Part shown: positions 21,194 to 29,759 of the stretch, in pieces
Position numbering within the stretch: the first letter of the stretch is position 1
Layout of the letters: each line of letters opens with the position of its first letter
NCBI RefSeq assembly: GCF_900110775.1
Contig: NZ_FOEP01000006.1
Location: 172,871-236,870, forward strand
DNA length: 64,000 nt
Direction of reading: 5' to 3'
DNA from: Thalassovita taeanensis
GTDB lineage: Bacteria > Pseudomonadota > Alphaproteobacteria > Rhodobacterales > Rhodobacteraceae
The notes under the pieces: model-generated
The model's database searches: none
Told to the model about the DNA's origin: nothing
What the model saw: the letters and a program-made list of their open reading frames with translations, nothing else
Position numbers and translations under genes: made by a program

Positions 21194-21222
21194 AAAAAGG
21201 CGGCCAAGCGGGCCACCTTTTG
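21194..21222 (-). terminator. intrinsic terminator of the DEAD-box helicase gene
   Basis: On the minus strand AAAAGGTGGCC pairs with GGCCGCCTTTT across a short loop (one mismatch), followed by a run of T. It lies 23 bases after the helicase stop and stands back to back with the rnj terminator. Confidence 0.75.
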
Positions 21223-21244
21223 GGTATTTTCATTGCCGCCAGAA

Positions 21245-22759
21245 TTAGCTGGCGCGGCGCTCGTCAAAGCTGAGCGCGATGAAAGAGGGCATGTGATCGC
21301 CCATGCCGACAACCTTGCCACCATTGTCACGACCCGACGAGCGGCTGCGCGATGGGGATTGGGCCGGGCGCTGATCGCGCTTCGGTTCGTCCTGCTGCGG
21401 ATGCTCGGGCTTCGCCGCGGCCTCGGGGCGCGGCTTGGCTTCGGCGCGCGGTTTGCGCTCGGGCCGGGGCTTCGGCTCTGGCCGAGCCTGCTGTGCCGCC
21501 TCTGGCTTTTCGCTGTCGGTCTTGCGCGGGGCGCGCGTCCGGGTGCGGGTGCGGGGCTTGCGCTCTTCCTCGGCGGGGCTGTCGTCTGCTGCCGCTTCGG
21601 CCTGACCAGGCTTCATCGGGTTGTCGAGCCGCGGGATCGGCATCTGCACCAGCTTTTCGATCGCGTCGAAGTTCTTTTCGTCGCGCGGGGTGCAGATCAT
21701 CATCGTGGTGCCCTTGCGCCCGGCACGACCGGTGCGGCCGATACGGTGGACGTAATCCTCGGCGTGGCTGGGCACGTCGAAGTTGAACACATGGCTGACA
21801 TCGGGGATGTCGAGGCCGCGGGCGGCCACGTCCGAAGCCACGAGGAAGCGCAGGCTGCCTTCGCGGAAGGCATCAAGCGTGCGCATCCGCTGCGATTGAT
21901 CCAGATCGCCATGGATCGGAGCCGCGTCATAGCCGTATTTCTTCAGCGATTTGGCGGTCACGTCCACATCCGCTTTGCGGTTGCAGAAGATGATCGCGTT
22001 TTTGCAGGCTGTGCCTTCGCTGTCGATCAGCGCCCGCAGCAGCGTGCGCTTTTCACTGGATTCGCGGTCTTTGCGGCTGCCTTTGAACATGACAACGCCC
22101 TGCGTGATCGTGTCCGAGGCGGTGGCCTGACGCGCAACTTCGATCCGCTCGGGGGCGGACAGGAAGGTGTTGGTGATCCGCTCGATTTCCGGGGCCATGG
22201 TGGCCGAGAAAAACAGAGTCTGGCGGGTGAACGGCGTGAGCGAGAAGATGCGTTCGATATCAGGAATGAATCCCATGTCGAGCATCCGGTCGGCTTCGTC
22301 GACGACCATGATCTGCACACCGGTCAGCAGCAGTTTGCCACGTTCGAAATGGTCCAGCAGGCGACCGGGGGTGGCGATCAGCACGTCAACGCCGCGGTCG
22401 ATCAGCTGATCCTGTTCCTTGAAGGACACACCGCCGATCAGCAGGGCCTTGGTCAGCTTCAGATGCTTGGTATAGGTGTCGAAGTTTTCGGCAACCTGAG
22501 CCGCCAGTTCGCGCGTGGGGCACAGCACAAGGCTGCGCGGCATCCGCGCGCGGGCGCGGCCTTTGGCCAGCAGTGTGATCATCGGCAGGGTGAAGCTGGC
22601 GGTTTTGCCAGTGCCGGTCTGGGCGATTCCCAAAACGTCACGCCCTTCAAGCGCAGGCGGAATCGCCCCGGCCTGAATGGGGGTTGGGGTTTCGTACCCG
22701 GCCTCTTCTACGGCTTTGAGGACTTTCGGATCGAGTTTCAGATCAGAGAATTTTATCAT
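21245..22759 (-). CDS. DEAD-box ATP-dependent RNA helicase (RhlE-like)
   Basis: ATP-driven RNA unwinding enzyme, 504 residues. Motifs in order: the Q motif TPTPIQ, AQTGTGKT (Walker A), PTRELA, TPGRL, VDEADRMLD (motif II), FFSATM, and HRIGRTGRAGRKG (motif VI) at about residue 340. Residues from about 385 to 485 are a basic low-complexity tail with repeats such as KPRPE, suited to RNA binding. The start is preceded by ACGGATACTC, with the ribosome-binding bases inside a small hairpin. A plausible promoter lies at 22860-22888. Confidence 0.95.
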   Translation of the reverse strand: MIKFSDLKLDPKVLKAVEEAGYETPTPIQAGAIPPALEGRDVLGIAQTGTGKTASFTLPMITLLAKGRARARMPRSLVLCPTRELAAQVAENFDTYTKHLKLTKALLIGGVSFKEQDQLIDRGVDVLIATPGRLLDHFERGKLLLTGVQIMVVDEADRMLDMGFIPDIERIFSLTPFTRQTLFFSATMAPEIERITNTFLSAPERIEVARQATASDTITQGVVMFKGSRKDRESSEKRTLLRALIDSEGTACKNAIIFCNRKADVDVTAKSLKKYGYDAAPIHGDLDQSQRMRTLDAFREGSLRFLVASDVAARGLDIPDVSHVFNFDVPSHAEDYVHRIGRTGRAGRKGTTMMICTPRDEKNFDAIEKLVQMPIPRLDNPMKPGQAEAAADDSPAEEERKPRTRTRTRAPRKTDSEKPEAAQQARPEPKPRPERKPRAEAKPRPEAAAKPEHPQQDEPKRDQRPAQSPSRSRSSGRDNGGKVVGMGDHMPSFIALSFDERRAS

Positions 22760-22859
22760 GAGTATCCGTGGTTTACGGACACGCTTTGGCCCGTAGCAAC
22801 TGATGAGGGTCGGGCCCGTATGGCCCCGTGGTTATTCCACATTCATGACCCACGCGCGG

Positions 22860-22888
22860 GGTTTAGCCTAAAGCGGCTGCCGGGTCAA
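22860..22888 (-). promoter_or_regulatory. candidate promoter of the DEAD-box helicase
   Basis: On the minus strand TTGACC (22888-22883), 17 bases, then TAAACC (22865-22860). The predicted leader is about 95 bases. The element pair is identical to that proposed upstream of nuoA. Confidence 0.42.
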
Positions 22889-23003
22889 TGCAGCGGTGAT
22901 CTGGCGCGGCGATGATGTCGCGACCCACTGGTGCCGGGCTGAGGATGGTTCGCGTTAATTGCGTATAATTGTTTCGATTTTTGAGACAGTTGGCGGCGGG
23001 CCG

Positions 23004-23942
23004 TCAGAAATGGCGCGCGGTTTTCGTGGTCAGATCCAACGCATAGCTGCGCAGCAGACCGACGGCGGCAAGCCGTTCCTGCAGTGCGGGCGAGGCGGTG
23101 CAGACTTCATCATAAAACGCGCGCAACCCGGCATCGCCCTTGTCGGCATAGAGGGAGGAGAACAGTTCGTGCATGCTCAAGCCGCCTTCGTCGCGCGGCT
23201 TGTTGGGCTTCAACTCGCTGCGATACGAGCCTTTTTCCAGCCGGTAGTGAAATGCGGCGCGGAAGGCCTCCCAGCTTTTGGCGTGCAGGTGCAGCAATTC
23301 GGTTTGCGGCAGCTCTTGCTGTCCGGGATTCATCTGGTCGCCGACAAAGACGTTGTGGATCTGCACCTTGAGGTCCGGCACGCCGGTGCGATAGATCATT
23401 TTTCCCGCCACATGGCTGAGGAACCCACCGTTCAGATGCAGGCCGAAGGTCGGATAAAGCTGCGCGGTTTGGGTTTTGCGTTTCGGCTGTGCAGCGGCGC
23501 AGGCCTTGAAGTGGGTGACGTCCGAAGGCCCGCAAGGCGCCAGCGCTTCGACCGGGCGGATGCGGGCGCACAGGCAGTCGGGCGGCAGATCGGCGAGTTG
23601 GTCCGCCAAAGGGCGGGCGGGCCAGAGCAGTTCATCAACGTCGATATGCGTCAGCCAGTCGACATCCCCGGCGCGGCCATAGGCATGGCGGGCATTTTCG
23701 AACTGCCGTGACTGGTGCTTGGCGCGGCGTTTGAACCCAAGCTGGCGCCAATAGGCATCATTGGTCAGGGTGGGGCGGATTTTCGGATGCGCCGACAGCC
23801 GGTCAAACGCGGCGCGGTTGTCATCATCGAGATAGACAAAGATCCGGTGCGCGCCCAGATCCAGATGATGGGCGCAGAAATCAAGGATCTCGGCCACGGG
23901 GGCCTTGATGGTGCTGACGATGCCCCAGCGCGGTAAATCCAT
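23004..23942 (-). CDS. glycosyltransferase family 2 protein (PF13704-like)
   Basis: 312 residues. The GT-A-type core has an N-terminal strand WGIVSTIKAPVAEILDFCAHHLDLGAHRIFVYLDD, and the metal-binding DxD-like element WLTHIDVDELLWP at about residue 100. The rest is a helical C-terminal region. Sugar donor and acceptor cannot be told from sequence. It follows the 23946-25694 gene by three bases and is its close relative (shared HLDLGAHR and HIDVDE), suggesting duplication. Probably acts on a surface polysaccharide. Confidence 0.85.
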   Translation of the reverse strand: MDLPRWGIVSTIKAPVAEILDFCAHHLDLGAHRIFVYLDDDNRAAFDRLSAHPKIRPTLTNDAYWRQLGFKRRAKHQSRQFENARHAYGRAGDVDWLTHIDVDELLWPARPLADQLADLPPDCLCARIRPVEALAPCGPSDVTHFKACAAAQPKRKTQTAQLYPTFGLHLNGGFLSHVAGKMIYRTGVPDLKVQIHNVFVGDQMNPGQQELPQTELLHLHAKSWEAFRAAFHYRLEKGSYRSELKPNKPRDEGGLSMHELFSSLYADKGDAGLRAFYDEVCTASPALQERLAAVGLLRSYALDLTTKTARHF

Positions 23943-23945
23943 GGC

Positions 23946-25694
23946 CTAGCCTTTCGGAAGCGTGCCGAAGTGGCGCAGCACTTTGGCGTCCAGATCAAGC
24001 GGGCGGTCCAGCAGCATATGGTGCGCGGCCAGGGATTGGGTCAGGTGCGGGGTGGCGGTGCAAACCTCGTTAAACAGGGCGCGCAGGCCGGGTTCACCTT
24101 CGCTGTCGAGCAGGAATTCGACAATATCGCGGAACTTGAAATCATCCGCTGCGGCCTTGCGATACGAGCCTTGGGTCATGCGGAAATCCAGGTGGCTGCG
24201 GAAAGTGTCCCAATCGGGCGCGTGGGCGTGCCCCAGATACAGCCCCGCCAGCGGGATCACATTCGAGGCGGGCGCCCTGCGATAGCTGAGCGCGTGCAGG
24301 TTGAACCGGATATGGCCCAGCCCGGTGCGGGCGATGATTTTGCCCTCGGTGTGGCTGACGAACCCGTCGGGCAGGTGCAGCCCGAAAGTGGGATAGATAT
24401 CCTCGAGCACCGATGGGGGCTGACCGGCGGTGGTGGTGGTCAGCTTGAATTGCTCAGGGCCGGGGCCAGCCAGTTGTTCGGCCGGGGGCATCCGAATGGC
24501 GGCGCAGTTGGCCGGGGCACGCGCCAGCAGGTCGGACAGCGGTGCGGGGGGCAGCAGAAATTCATCAACGTCGATATGGGCCAGCCAGTCGCAATCGGTG
24601 GCGTGATAGGCCAGAGTGGCGACCCAGGATTGGCGGTTCTGATGCGCCTCCATCCGGCCTTTTTTCTGGGCATCCCAGAAGGCGGCATCGCAGGCGGTGA
24701 CAGCGATCCGAGGGTGGGCTGACAGGGCGGCGAGGGTTTCAGGCTCGGGGGCATCCAGATAGATATGCACACGGTGCGCGCCCAGATCGAGGTGATGCGC
24801 GGCAAAGCGCAGGATCTGCGGCAGCGGCGCCTTGACCAGTGAAACGGTGCCCCAATTCAGCATCGCGGGGTCGGTGATGACCCGGGCCGGGGGGACCAGC
24901 GCGATGTTGGTCTTGGCGCTTGTCGGGGCGGTTTGGCTGGATTTGGCGGCGATCTTCTTTTCGCGGCGGGTGCGCATGGTGCGCAGGCGACGAAATACGG
25001 TTTTGTCGTCGTTTATCAACAGGTTCAGCAAGTGGCGTGTCAGCGGGGCGATCACCGGGTCCTGCGCGGCGTCCTGCCAGAGCCGCCCCAGCATGTTTAC
25101 ATCCAACCCGCCGCCGACGATGGCATAGGCGTCCATCTCCAAGGCCAGCGTCTTGGCCGAGCGGCGTTTCCAAGCGAAGGCTTGATCCGGGGGGGCGCCA
25201 GAGAAAAGCCGCTCGGTTTCATAGAGCTTCATCATGCCGAACAGCACCGAAAGCGACTGACCAAGGGAGCGCTGGACCTCGGTCGCGCCGTGATCGCCGA
25301 AGGTGGTCATCGCAGAGACCAGCCAGCGCGCATCAAGATGGGCGAGCAGAAAGTCGGCTTTCTCGGCCCAGAGCCGTTGAAACAGGGCGGGGGTGTGGGC
25401 GGGCTGATCGCGGCGGCGCAGGTTGGCGATCAACAGCCCGTGCAGCATCAAAAGTGCGGGGGCATCCGCGAATTCCTTGGCCAGATCGCGATACTTGCGG
25501 GCGTATGTGGTGCCAGAGCCGCCGGTCTCGGGCGCGCTGGGGTCGACAAGGATTTTGGTCAGCGCTTCGAGGTCGGTGTCGAGCGGTGGCAGGGCCTCGT
25601 CCGGGCCATAGACGAACGGGTCGCGTCGCCCTTCCATCTGGGTCAGGACCGCGTCTAGGCCGCCGGGATAGGTCGGGGTGTTCTGCTCGCTCAT
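23946..25694 (-). CDS. glycosyltransferase family 2 protein with long N-terminal extension
   Basis: 582 residues. The C-terminal half (from about residue 280) is a PF13704-like glycosyltransferase: WGTVSLVKAPLPQILRFAAHHLDLGAHRVHIYLD and WLAHIDVDEFLLPP. The first about 270 residues are helical and of unknown type, containing LARKYRDLAKEF-like helices, a tract rich in Leu, and a basic linker RRLRTMRTRREKKIAAK. No clear ribosome-binding site is seen before ATG 25694. First gene of a two-gene operon with the glycosyltransferase at 23004. Confidence 0.83.
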   Translation of the reverse strand: MSEQNTPTYPGGLDAVLTQMEGRRDPFVYGPDEALPPLDTDLEALTKILVDPSAPETGGSGTTYARKYRDLAKEFADAPALLMLHGLLIANLRRRDQPAHTPALFQRLWAEKADFLLAHLDARWLVSAMTTFGDHGATEVQRSLGQSLSVLFGMMKLYETERLFSGAPPDQAFAWKRRSAKTLALEMDAYAIVGGGLDVNMLGRLWQDAAQDPVIAPLTRHLLNLLINDDKTVFRRLRTMRTRREKKIAAKSSQTAPTSAKTNIALVPPARVITDPAMLNWGTVSLVKAPLPQILRFAAHHLDLGAHRVHIYLDAPEPETLAALSAHPRIAVTACDAAFWDAQKKGRMEAHQNRQSWVATLAYHATDCDWLAHIDVDEFLLPPAPLSDLLARAPANCAAIRMPPAEQLAGPGPEQFKLTTTTAGQPPSVLEDIYPTFGLHLPDGFVSHTEGKIIARTGLGHIRFNLHALSYRRAPASNVIPLAGLYLGHAHAPDWDTFRSHLDFRMTQGSYRKAAADDFKFRDIVEFLLDSEGEPGLRALFNEVCTATPHLTQSLAAHHMLLDRPLDLDAKVLRHFGTLPKG

Positions 25695-25756
25695 GGCGTG
25701 AGAATGGCCCGGCGCGCAGGGCGCTGCAAGAGGCGAGTGGCGGTTTGGGTGGGGGT

Positions 25757-25795
25757 GGATGCCGCCGGTGGGCGTATTTGAGGCAAGATGAAATC
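25757..25795 (+). repeat. dispersed intergenic repeat, copy E (variant type)
   Basis: Contains GCCGCCGGTGGGCGTATTTG followed by AGGCAAGATGAAA. It resembles the family GCCTCCGGCGGG(G/C)(A/G)TATTTgGGAAAATGTGAA found at 34011, 36799, 48367 and 50901. It sits five bases after the stop of the 25800-26417 gene. Confidence 0.55.
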
Positions 25796-25799
25796 GGGC

Positions 25800-26417
25800 T
25801 CAGTCAAGCAGGGCGCGCGCGGTGGGATGAAGGGCGGGGCCGTAGCCCTGCACCAGCGTGGCGACAAGCGGCGCGGGGGTCAGCACGGTGACGGGGCCAG
25901 TGGGGCGCGGGGCGGCGGCGGTGTACCCTGCGGGAGAGTAGCGCAGCGCGCGGTCCTGCCAGATCAGATAGGGCGCGTCGGTAAGGATCAGGCTGCCGTC
26001 GGGCAGGGTTTCGGCGGGGGCGCTGTGGCGGAGCTGCTGCCGGGCGCGGGTGACGCGGGCGGGGTGCAGGGCGCGGTCGATGTCCTTGGTCGAGGTGACC
26101 GGACCATGTGCGGCCTGCCACGCGGCGCGAAAGCGCTTGGCGTCGGCGTGGCGGCATTGGTGACAGGGGCGATGACCAGCAGCCAGCGCCACAGATTCAT
26201 CGAGGAAAAACAAAGCGGTCCAGGCGTTTGGTGGCATGGGCAAGCGGTGGCGGCCCCGAAACTCCAGCGCGCAGCAGACCCAATGCGGATGTTTCCACCG
26301 CGCGGTGCCAAGGGTGAGATCGGCGCGGTGCAGGATACCACGATTTCCGGTCAGGGAACCGCGTGCCGGGTGGGCGACAATCTCGCCCGTTGGCAGCACG
26401 CGGTTCTGAAGGGTCAC
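25800..26417 (-). CDS. unknown protein with Ada-like CxxC zinc-site motif
   Basis: 205 residues. Around residue 85, LAAGHRPCHQCRHADAKRFRAAW resembles the Ada/methyl-phosphotriester-DNA zinc module (pattern G-x-R-P-C-x-x-C-R plus a helix), but only two cysteines are obvious; His residues nearby could complete a metal site. The rest contains WVCCALEFRGRHR (another Cys pair near residue 48) and a Pro/Ala-rich tail. Its ATG overlaps the prfC stop by four bases, so it is translated after RF3. I do not recognise the family; DNA/metal binding is inference only. Confidence 0.72.
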   Translation of the reverse strand: MTLQNRVLPTGEIVAHPARGSLTGNRGILHRADLTLGTARWKHPHWVCCALEFRGRHRLPMPPNAWTALFFLDESVALAAGHRPCHQCRHADAKRFRAAWQAAHGPVTSTKDIDRALHPARVTRARQQLRHSAPAETLPDGSLILTDAPYLIWQDRALRYSPAGYTAAAPRPTGPVTVLTPAPLVATLVQGYGPALHPTARALLD

Positions 26418-28021
26418 ACCATCATTTCCTTGGTGGCGGTCAGTTTGATGTCGGGATAGTCACGTTCAACCCGGTCGATATCCCATTGCAGGCGGGTCAG
26501 GTAAACGATGTCGCCATCATGGTCATAGGCAATGTGCTGTTTGTTGGAATCAACAAACTTTTCAACGGCTTGGCGTTCACCTTTGACCCAGCGCGCCGAG
26601 GTGAACTGCGACTGGTCGAAGCGCACGGGCAGGCCGTATTCCAGTTCGATTCGCGAGGCCAGCACCTCGAATTGCAGGGCACCGACGACGCCGACGATAA
26701 AGCCGGAGCCGAAGGAGGGTTTAAATACTTTGGCCGCGCCTTCTTCGGCGAATTGCATCAGCGCCTTTTCCAGATGCTTGGCCTTGAGCGGGTCACCGGC
26801 GCGCACGCCTTGCAGAAGTTCGGGGGCGAAGCTGGGAATACCAGTCGCATATAAAAGTTCCCCTTCGGTTAACGTATCGCCAATGCGCAGCTGACCGTGG
26901 TTGGGAATGCCGATGATGTCGCCGGCCCAGGCTTCCTCGGCCAACTCGCGGTCGGCGGCGAGGAACAGCACCGGGTTGCTGATCGCCATGGTTTTCTTGG
27001 TGCGCACATGGGTCAGTTTCATGCCGCGGGTGAAGTGCCCCGAGGCGAGACGCACAAAGGCGACGCGGTCGCGGTGCTTGGGGTCCATGTTGGCCTGCAC
27101 CTTGAAGACAAAGCCGCAAACCTTTGTTTCTTCGGGACAAACCGCGCGGGGAGAGGCGGCTTGCGGTTGCGGTTCGGGGCCGTAGGTGGCGATACCGTCC
27201 ATCAGTTCCTTGACGCCGAAGGAGTTGATTGCGGAGCCGAACCAGATCGGGGTCATGTGGCCTTCGAGCACGGCTTGCGGGTCGAGCGTGGGCAGAAGCG
27301 CGCGCGCCATTTCGACCTCTTCGCGCAGGGTGGCAAGCATGTCGGCGGGGATGTGCTTGGTCAGAAGAGGGTCATCCAAGCCTTTGATTTCAATCGATTC
27401 AGCCACTTTGTTGCGATCGGCGCGGTCCATCAGTTCCAGCCGGTCGTTGAGCAGATCGTAGCAGCCCATGAAATCACGACCGACCCCGATGGGCCAACTG
27501 GCTGGGGTCACGTCGATTGCCAGATTTTCCTGAATTTCGTCAATGATATCAAACGTGTCGCGGCTTTCGCGGTCCATCTTGTTACAGAAGGTCAGGATCG
27601 GCAGATCGCGCAGGCGGCAGACCTCGAACAGTTTGCGGGTCTGAGATTCCACGCCCTTGGCCCCGTCGATCACCATCACGGCCGCATCCACCGCCGTCAG
27701 GGTGCGATACGTATCTTCGGAGAAATCCGAGTGGCCGGGCGTGTCCACAAGATTGAAGCGGAACTGTTTGAAATCAAACGACATTGCCGAGGCCGAGACC
27801 GAGATGCCACGGTCTTTTTCCATCTGCATGAAGTCGGACCGGGTGCGGCGGGCTTCGCCTTTGGCACGGACCTGTCCGGCCATCTGAATCGCCCCGCCGA
27901 AGAGCAGGAACTTTTCGGTCAGCGTGGTTTTGCCCGCATCCGGGTGCGAAATGATCGCAAAGGTGCGGCGCCGCGCGATTTCGGGCGGCAATTCGGGGCG
28001 GTTTGAGGCGATGTCCAACAT
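26414..28021 (-). CDS. prfC: peptide chain release factor 3
   Basis: GTPase that recycles RF1 and RF2 after termination, 535 residues. G-domain motifs: AIISHPDAGKTT (G1) near residue 20, DRGISVSASAM (G2), VDTPGHSDFSEDTYR (G3) and FCNKMDRE (G4), then the elongation-factor-type beta barrel and the RF3 C-terminal domain. I start at ATG 28021 (MLDIASNRP), the family's usual N-terminus; a longer reading from 28216 adds non-family sequence and would start before the promoter at 28029-28057. Confidence 0.95.
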   Translation of the reverse strand: MLDIASNRPELPPEIARRRTFAIISHPDAGKTTLTEKFLLFGGAIQMAGQVRAKGEARRTRSDFMQMEKDRGISVSASAMSFDFKQFRFNLVDTPGHSDFSEDTYRTLTAVDAAVMVIDGAKGVESQTRKLFEVCRLRDLPILTFCNKMDRESRDTFDIIDEIQENLAIDVTPASWPIGVGRDFMGCYDLLNDRLELMDRADRNKVAESIEIKGLDDPLLTKHIPADMLATLREEVEMARALLPTLDPQAVLEGHMTPIWFGSAINSFGVKELMDGIATYGPEPQPQAASPRAVCPEETKVCGFVFKVQANMDPKHRDRVAFVRLASGHFTRGMKLTHVRTKKTMAISNPVLFLAADRELAEEAWAGDIIGIPNHGQLRIGDTLTEGELLYATGIPSFAPELLQGVRAGDPLKAKHLEKALMQFAEEGAAKVFKPSFGSGFIVGVVGALQFEVLASRIELEYGLPVRFDQSQFTSARWVKGERQAVEKFVDSNKQHIAYDHDGDIVYLTRLQWDIDRVERDYPDIKLTATKEMMV

Positions 28022-28028
28022 GAGCGCG

Positions 28029-28057
28029 CGTATAGGTAAGATGGGGGCCGTTGGCAA
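28029..28057 (-). promoter_or_regulatory. candidate prfC promoter, leaderless arrangement
   Basis: On the minus strand TTGCCA (28057-28052), 17 bases, TATACG (28034-28029). The predicted transcript start falls about at the ATG at 28021. There is no Shine-Dalgarno sequence in the few bases between, so the mRNA may be leaderless. Confidence 0.5.
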
Positions 28058-28191
28058 GATAATGCGGGGTGACAGGCGTGCACCCCCTGTGCACCGCCCG
28101 TACACCGGCGCGGGCACCGCACGCGGGGCTTGGCAAATGTTAACGCGGCGCGGGGATGCTGTGGAGGAATGGCAAAATGAGGAGCCCGCCG

Positions 28192-28566
28192 ATGTCCGCG
28201 ACCCGCCAGAGTGCACGTATCGAGATGATGGAGGAGCTGAAGCGGTTTCAGGCCGATCTGACCGAGAGCTGGATTGATCAGTCGCTGCCCAGCGAGTGGG
28301 ACGGGCTGGAGGCGACGCATCCGGTGGCGCGGCCCAAGACGCGGGTCACGCTGCGGTTGGATACGGACATGGTGAAGTGGTTTCGCCGTCTGGGGCCGGG
28401 ATATGGCGCGCGGATCAATCTGGTGTTGCGGATCTATTGGGCGGCGCTGGTGGCGGGGCAGGTCAAGGCGCATTGGGACGAGGAAACCACCGCGCCCCGG
28501 TTCGACGCCTATCTGGAGCGGCGGGTGGAGTTGCTGATGCAGCAGCGGCAGCGCGAGGGGCGCTGA
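28192..28566 (+). CDS. BrnA-antitoxin-like ribbon-helix-helix protein, orphan
   Basis: 124 residues. The central part RPKTRVTLRLDTDMVKWFRRLGPGYGARINLVLRIYW (about residues 55-90) matches the BrnA/DUF4415 antitoxin core, a ribbon-helix-helix DNA-binding fold. An N-terminal helical region and a C-terminal arm follow the usual size. No BrnT toxin gene lies beside it: the neighbours are prfC (divergent) and a Hint protein (convergent). ATG 28192 is preceded by AGGAG at seven bases. May be a stand-alone regulator. Confidence 0.78.
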   Translation: MSATRQSARIEMMEELKRFQADLTESWIDQSLPSEWDGLEATHPVARPKTRVTLRLDTDMVKWFRRLGPGYGARINLVLRIYWAALVAGQVKAHWDEETTAPRFDAYLERRVELLMQQRQREGR

Positions 28567-28584
28567 GCCAGAGCCTTGGGCCTG

Positions 28585-29598
28585 TTAGCCGGTTGAGGCG
28601 CGGCGCAGCAGGGTGGCGATGTCGGGCGCATCGGGGCGCTGCGGCTTGATGTCGAAATCAAGATACGAGCGATCAGAGTGGCGCAGGCCACGTTCCCGCA
28701 GGCGTGCGGCCACTTCGGGCGGCAGCGCGGGGCTGGTGCGTGGGTCCAGCAGCAGGGTTTCGGCGGCGATCCCTTCAGCATAGATGATCTGATGGTCGTC
28801 AAACAGCAGCTGGTAGTAATCGACAAAGCCGCCATCCTGTCGGACGATCGTGGTGCCGTTGACAAGGTTGCGGGCGCGGATCAGCAGCTCGGACCGGCCG
28901 GCGCCGAGTTCATCGGAGCGCTGGTAGATGAACAGCCGGTGTTCGGGGCTGACGATCAGGTCGTGATCATTGTGCAGCGTGCCGGCGCGGATCAGGATCG
29001 GGGCGAACTCGCCCACGGCGCGCACGGTGGACTGGCCGATCCAGCGGATTTCCTGCGGGCCATCATCGCGGGTCAGAACGCGGTCGCCCACGCGCAGGCT
29101 TTCGATGCGGCGCTGTGCACCGGAGGCCAGGGTGATATGGGTGCCGACGGTGAAGGAAACGCAGGCGACCTCGGCCAGTTTGGCACGGGCGCCGGTCTGG
29201 TCGATGCCGACCAGAACATAATCGCATTTCGGCTGAAGCGGCATCAAGGGCAGGGCATAGATTTCGGCGGCGTTGCCGTCGGCGTCAACCTCGACGAGGA
29301 TCAGAACCTCGGTGGTGGAGCCGTCGGAAGACATGAAGGTCAGGCAGCTGTCGAGGTGGACCGCGGCACCGGCATGGCCGATTTCGGTGCTTTGCGCGAC
29401 GATGAAGCTGTCATCGGAACCGGGGTGCACGCTGAGCCGGGCCGCACGCGCGCCGTGGCGCAGCAGGTAGCTGTCTTCGTGAACGAGGTCGTCGGCGAAC
29501 GACAGGCTGTCGCCGTGATTTGCGCCGGTGCTGACAAACAGCGCCTGCGACCGGAAAACCGGCAGGGAAAACACGGATGTGGCGGTATGCTCTGACAT
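28585..29598 (-). CDS. Hint (hedgehog/intein) domain-containing protein
   Basis: 337 residues. An N-terminal beta-rich region (1-145) is followed by a Hint domain starting VACVSFTVGTHITLASG (Cys146, Ser148) and continuing with RIESLRVGDRVLTRDDGPQEIRWIG and a VSPEHRLFI histidine motif. In canonical Hint domains the nucleophile Cys directly precedes FTxGT; here that place is Ser148 and a Cys is two residues earlier. Such proteins are common in roseobacters and are often secreted or self-cleaving; no signal peptide is evident. It converges with the BrnA-like gene, 18 bases apart. Confidence 0.85.
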   Translation of the reverse strand: MSEHTATSVFSLPVFRSQALFVSTGANHGDSLSFADDLVHEDSYLLRHGARAARLSVHPGSDDSFIVAQSTEIGHAGAAVHLDSCLTFMSSDGSTTEVLILVEVDADGNAAEIYALPLMPLQPKCDYVLVGIDQTGARAKLAEVACVSFTVGTHITLASGAQRRIESLRVGDRVLTRDDGPQEIRWIGQSTVRAVGEFAPILIRAGTLHNDHDLIVSPEHRLFIYQRSDELGAGRSELLIRARNLVNGTTIVRQDGGFVDYYQLLFDDHQIIYAEGIAAETLLLDPRTSPALPPEVAARLRERGLRHSDRSYLDFDIKPQRPDAPDIATLLRRASTG

Positions 29599-29759
29599 TT
29601 GGGGGTACTCTTACAATATTTCGGCGGTAAGTGCCATCCGGCAGGAGTCCGGTTTACGTGCGGATTATGGCGGTAAGGGGCCACAGTAACGGCCTTTTGC
29701 TGGCACGCCTAGCGCGGGCAGTGTTAGATTGAGGGGGAGAATATTGGGAGAGACCGCAT

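Noticed and set aside
28022..28216. Longer RF3 reading from 28216
   Set aside because: The added 65 residues are not part of any RF3 and cover the promoter region; the ATG at 28021 starts the family sequence.
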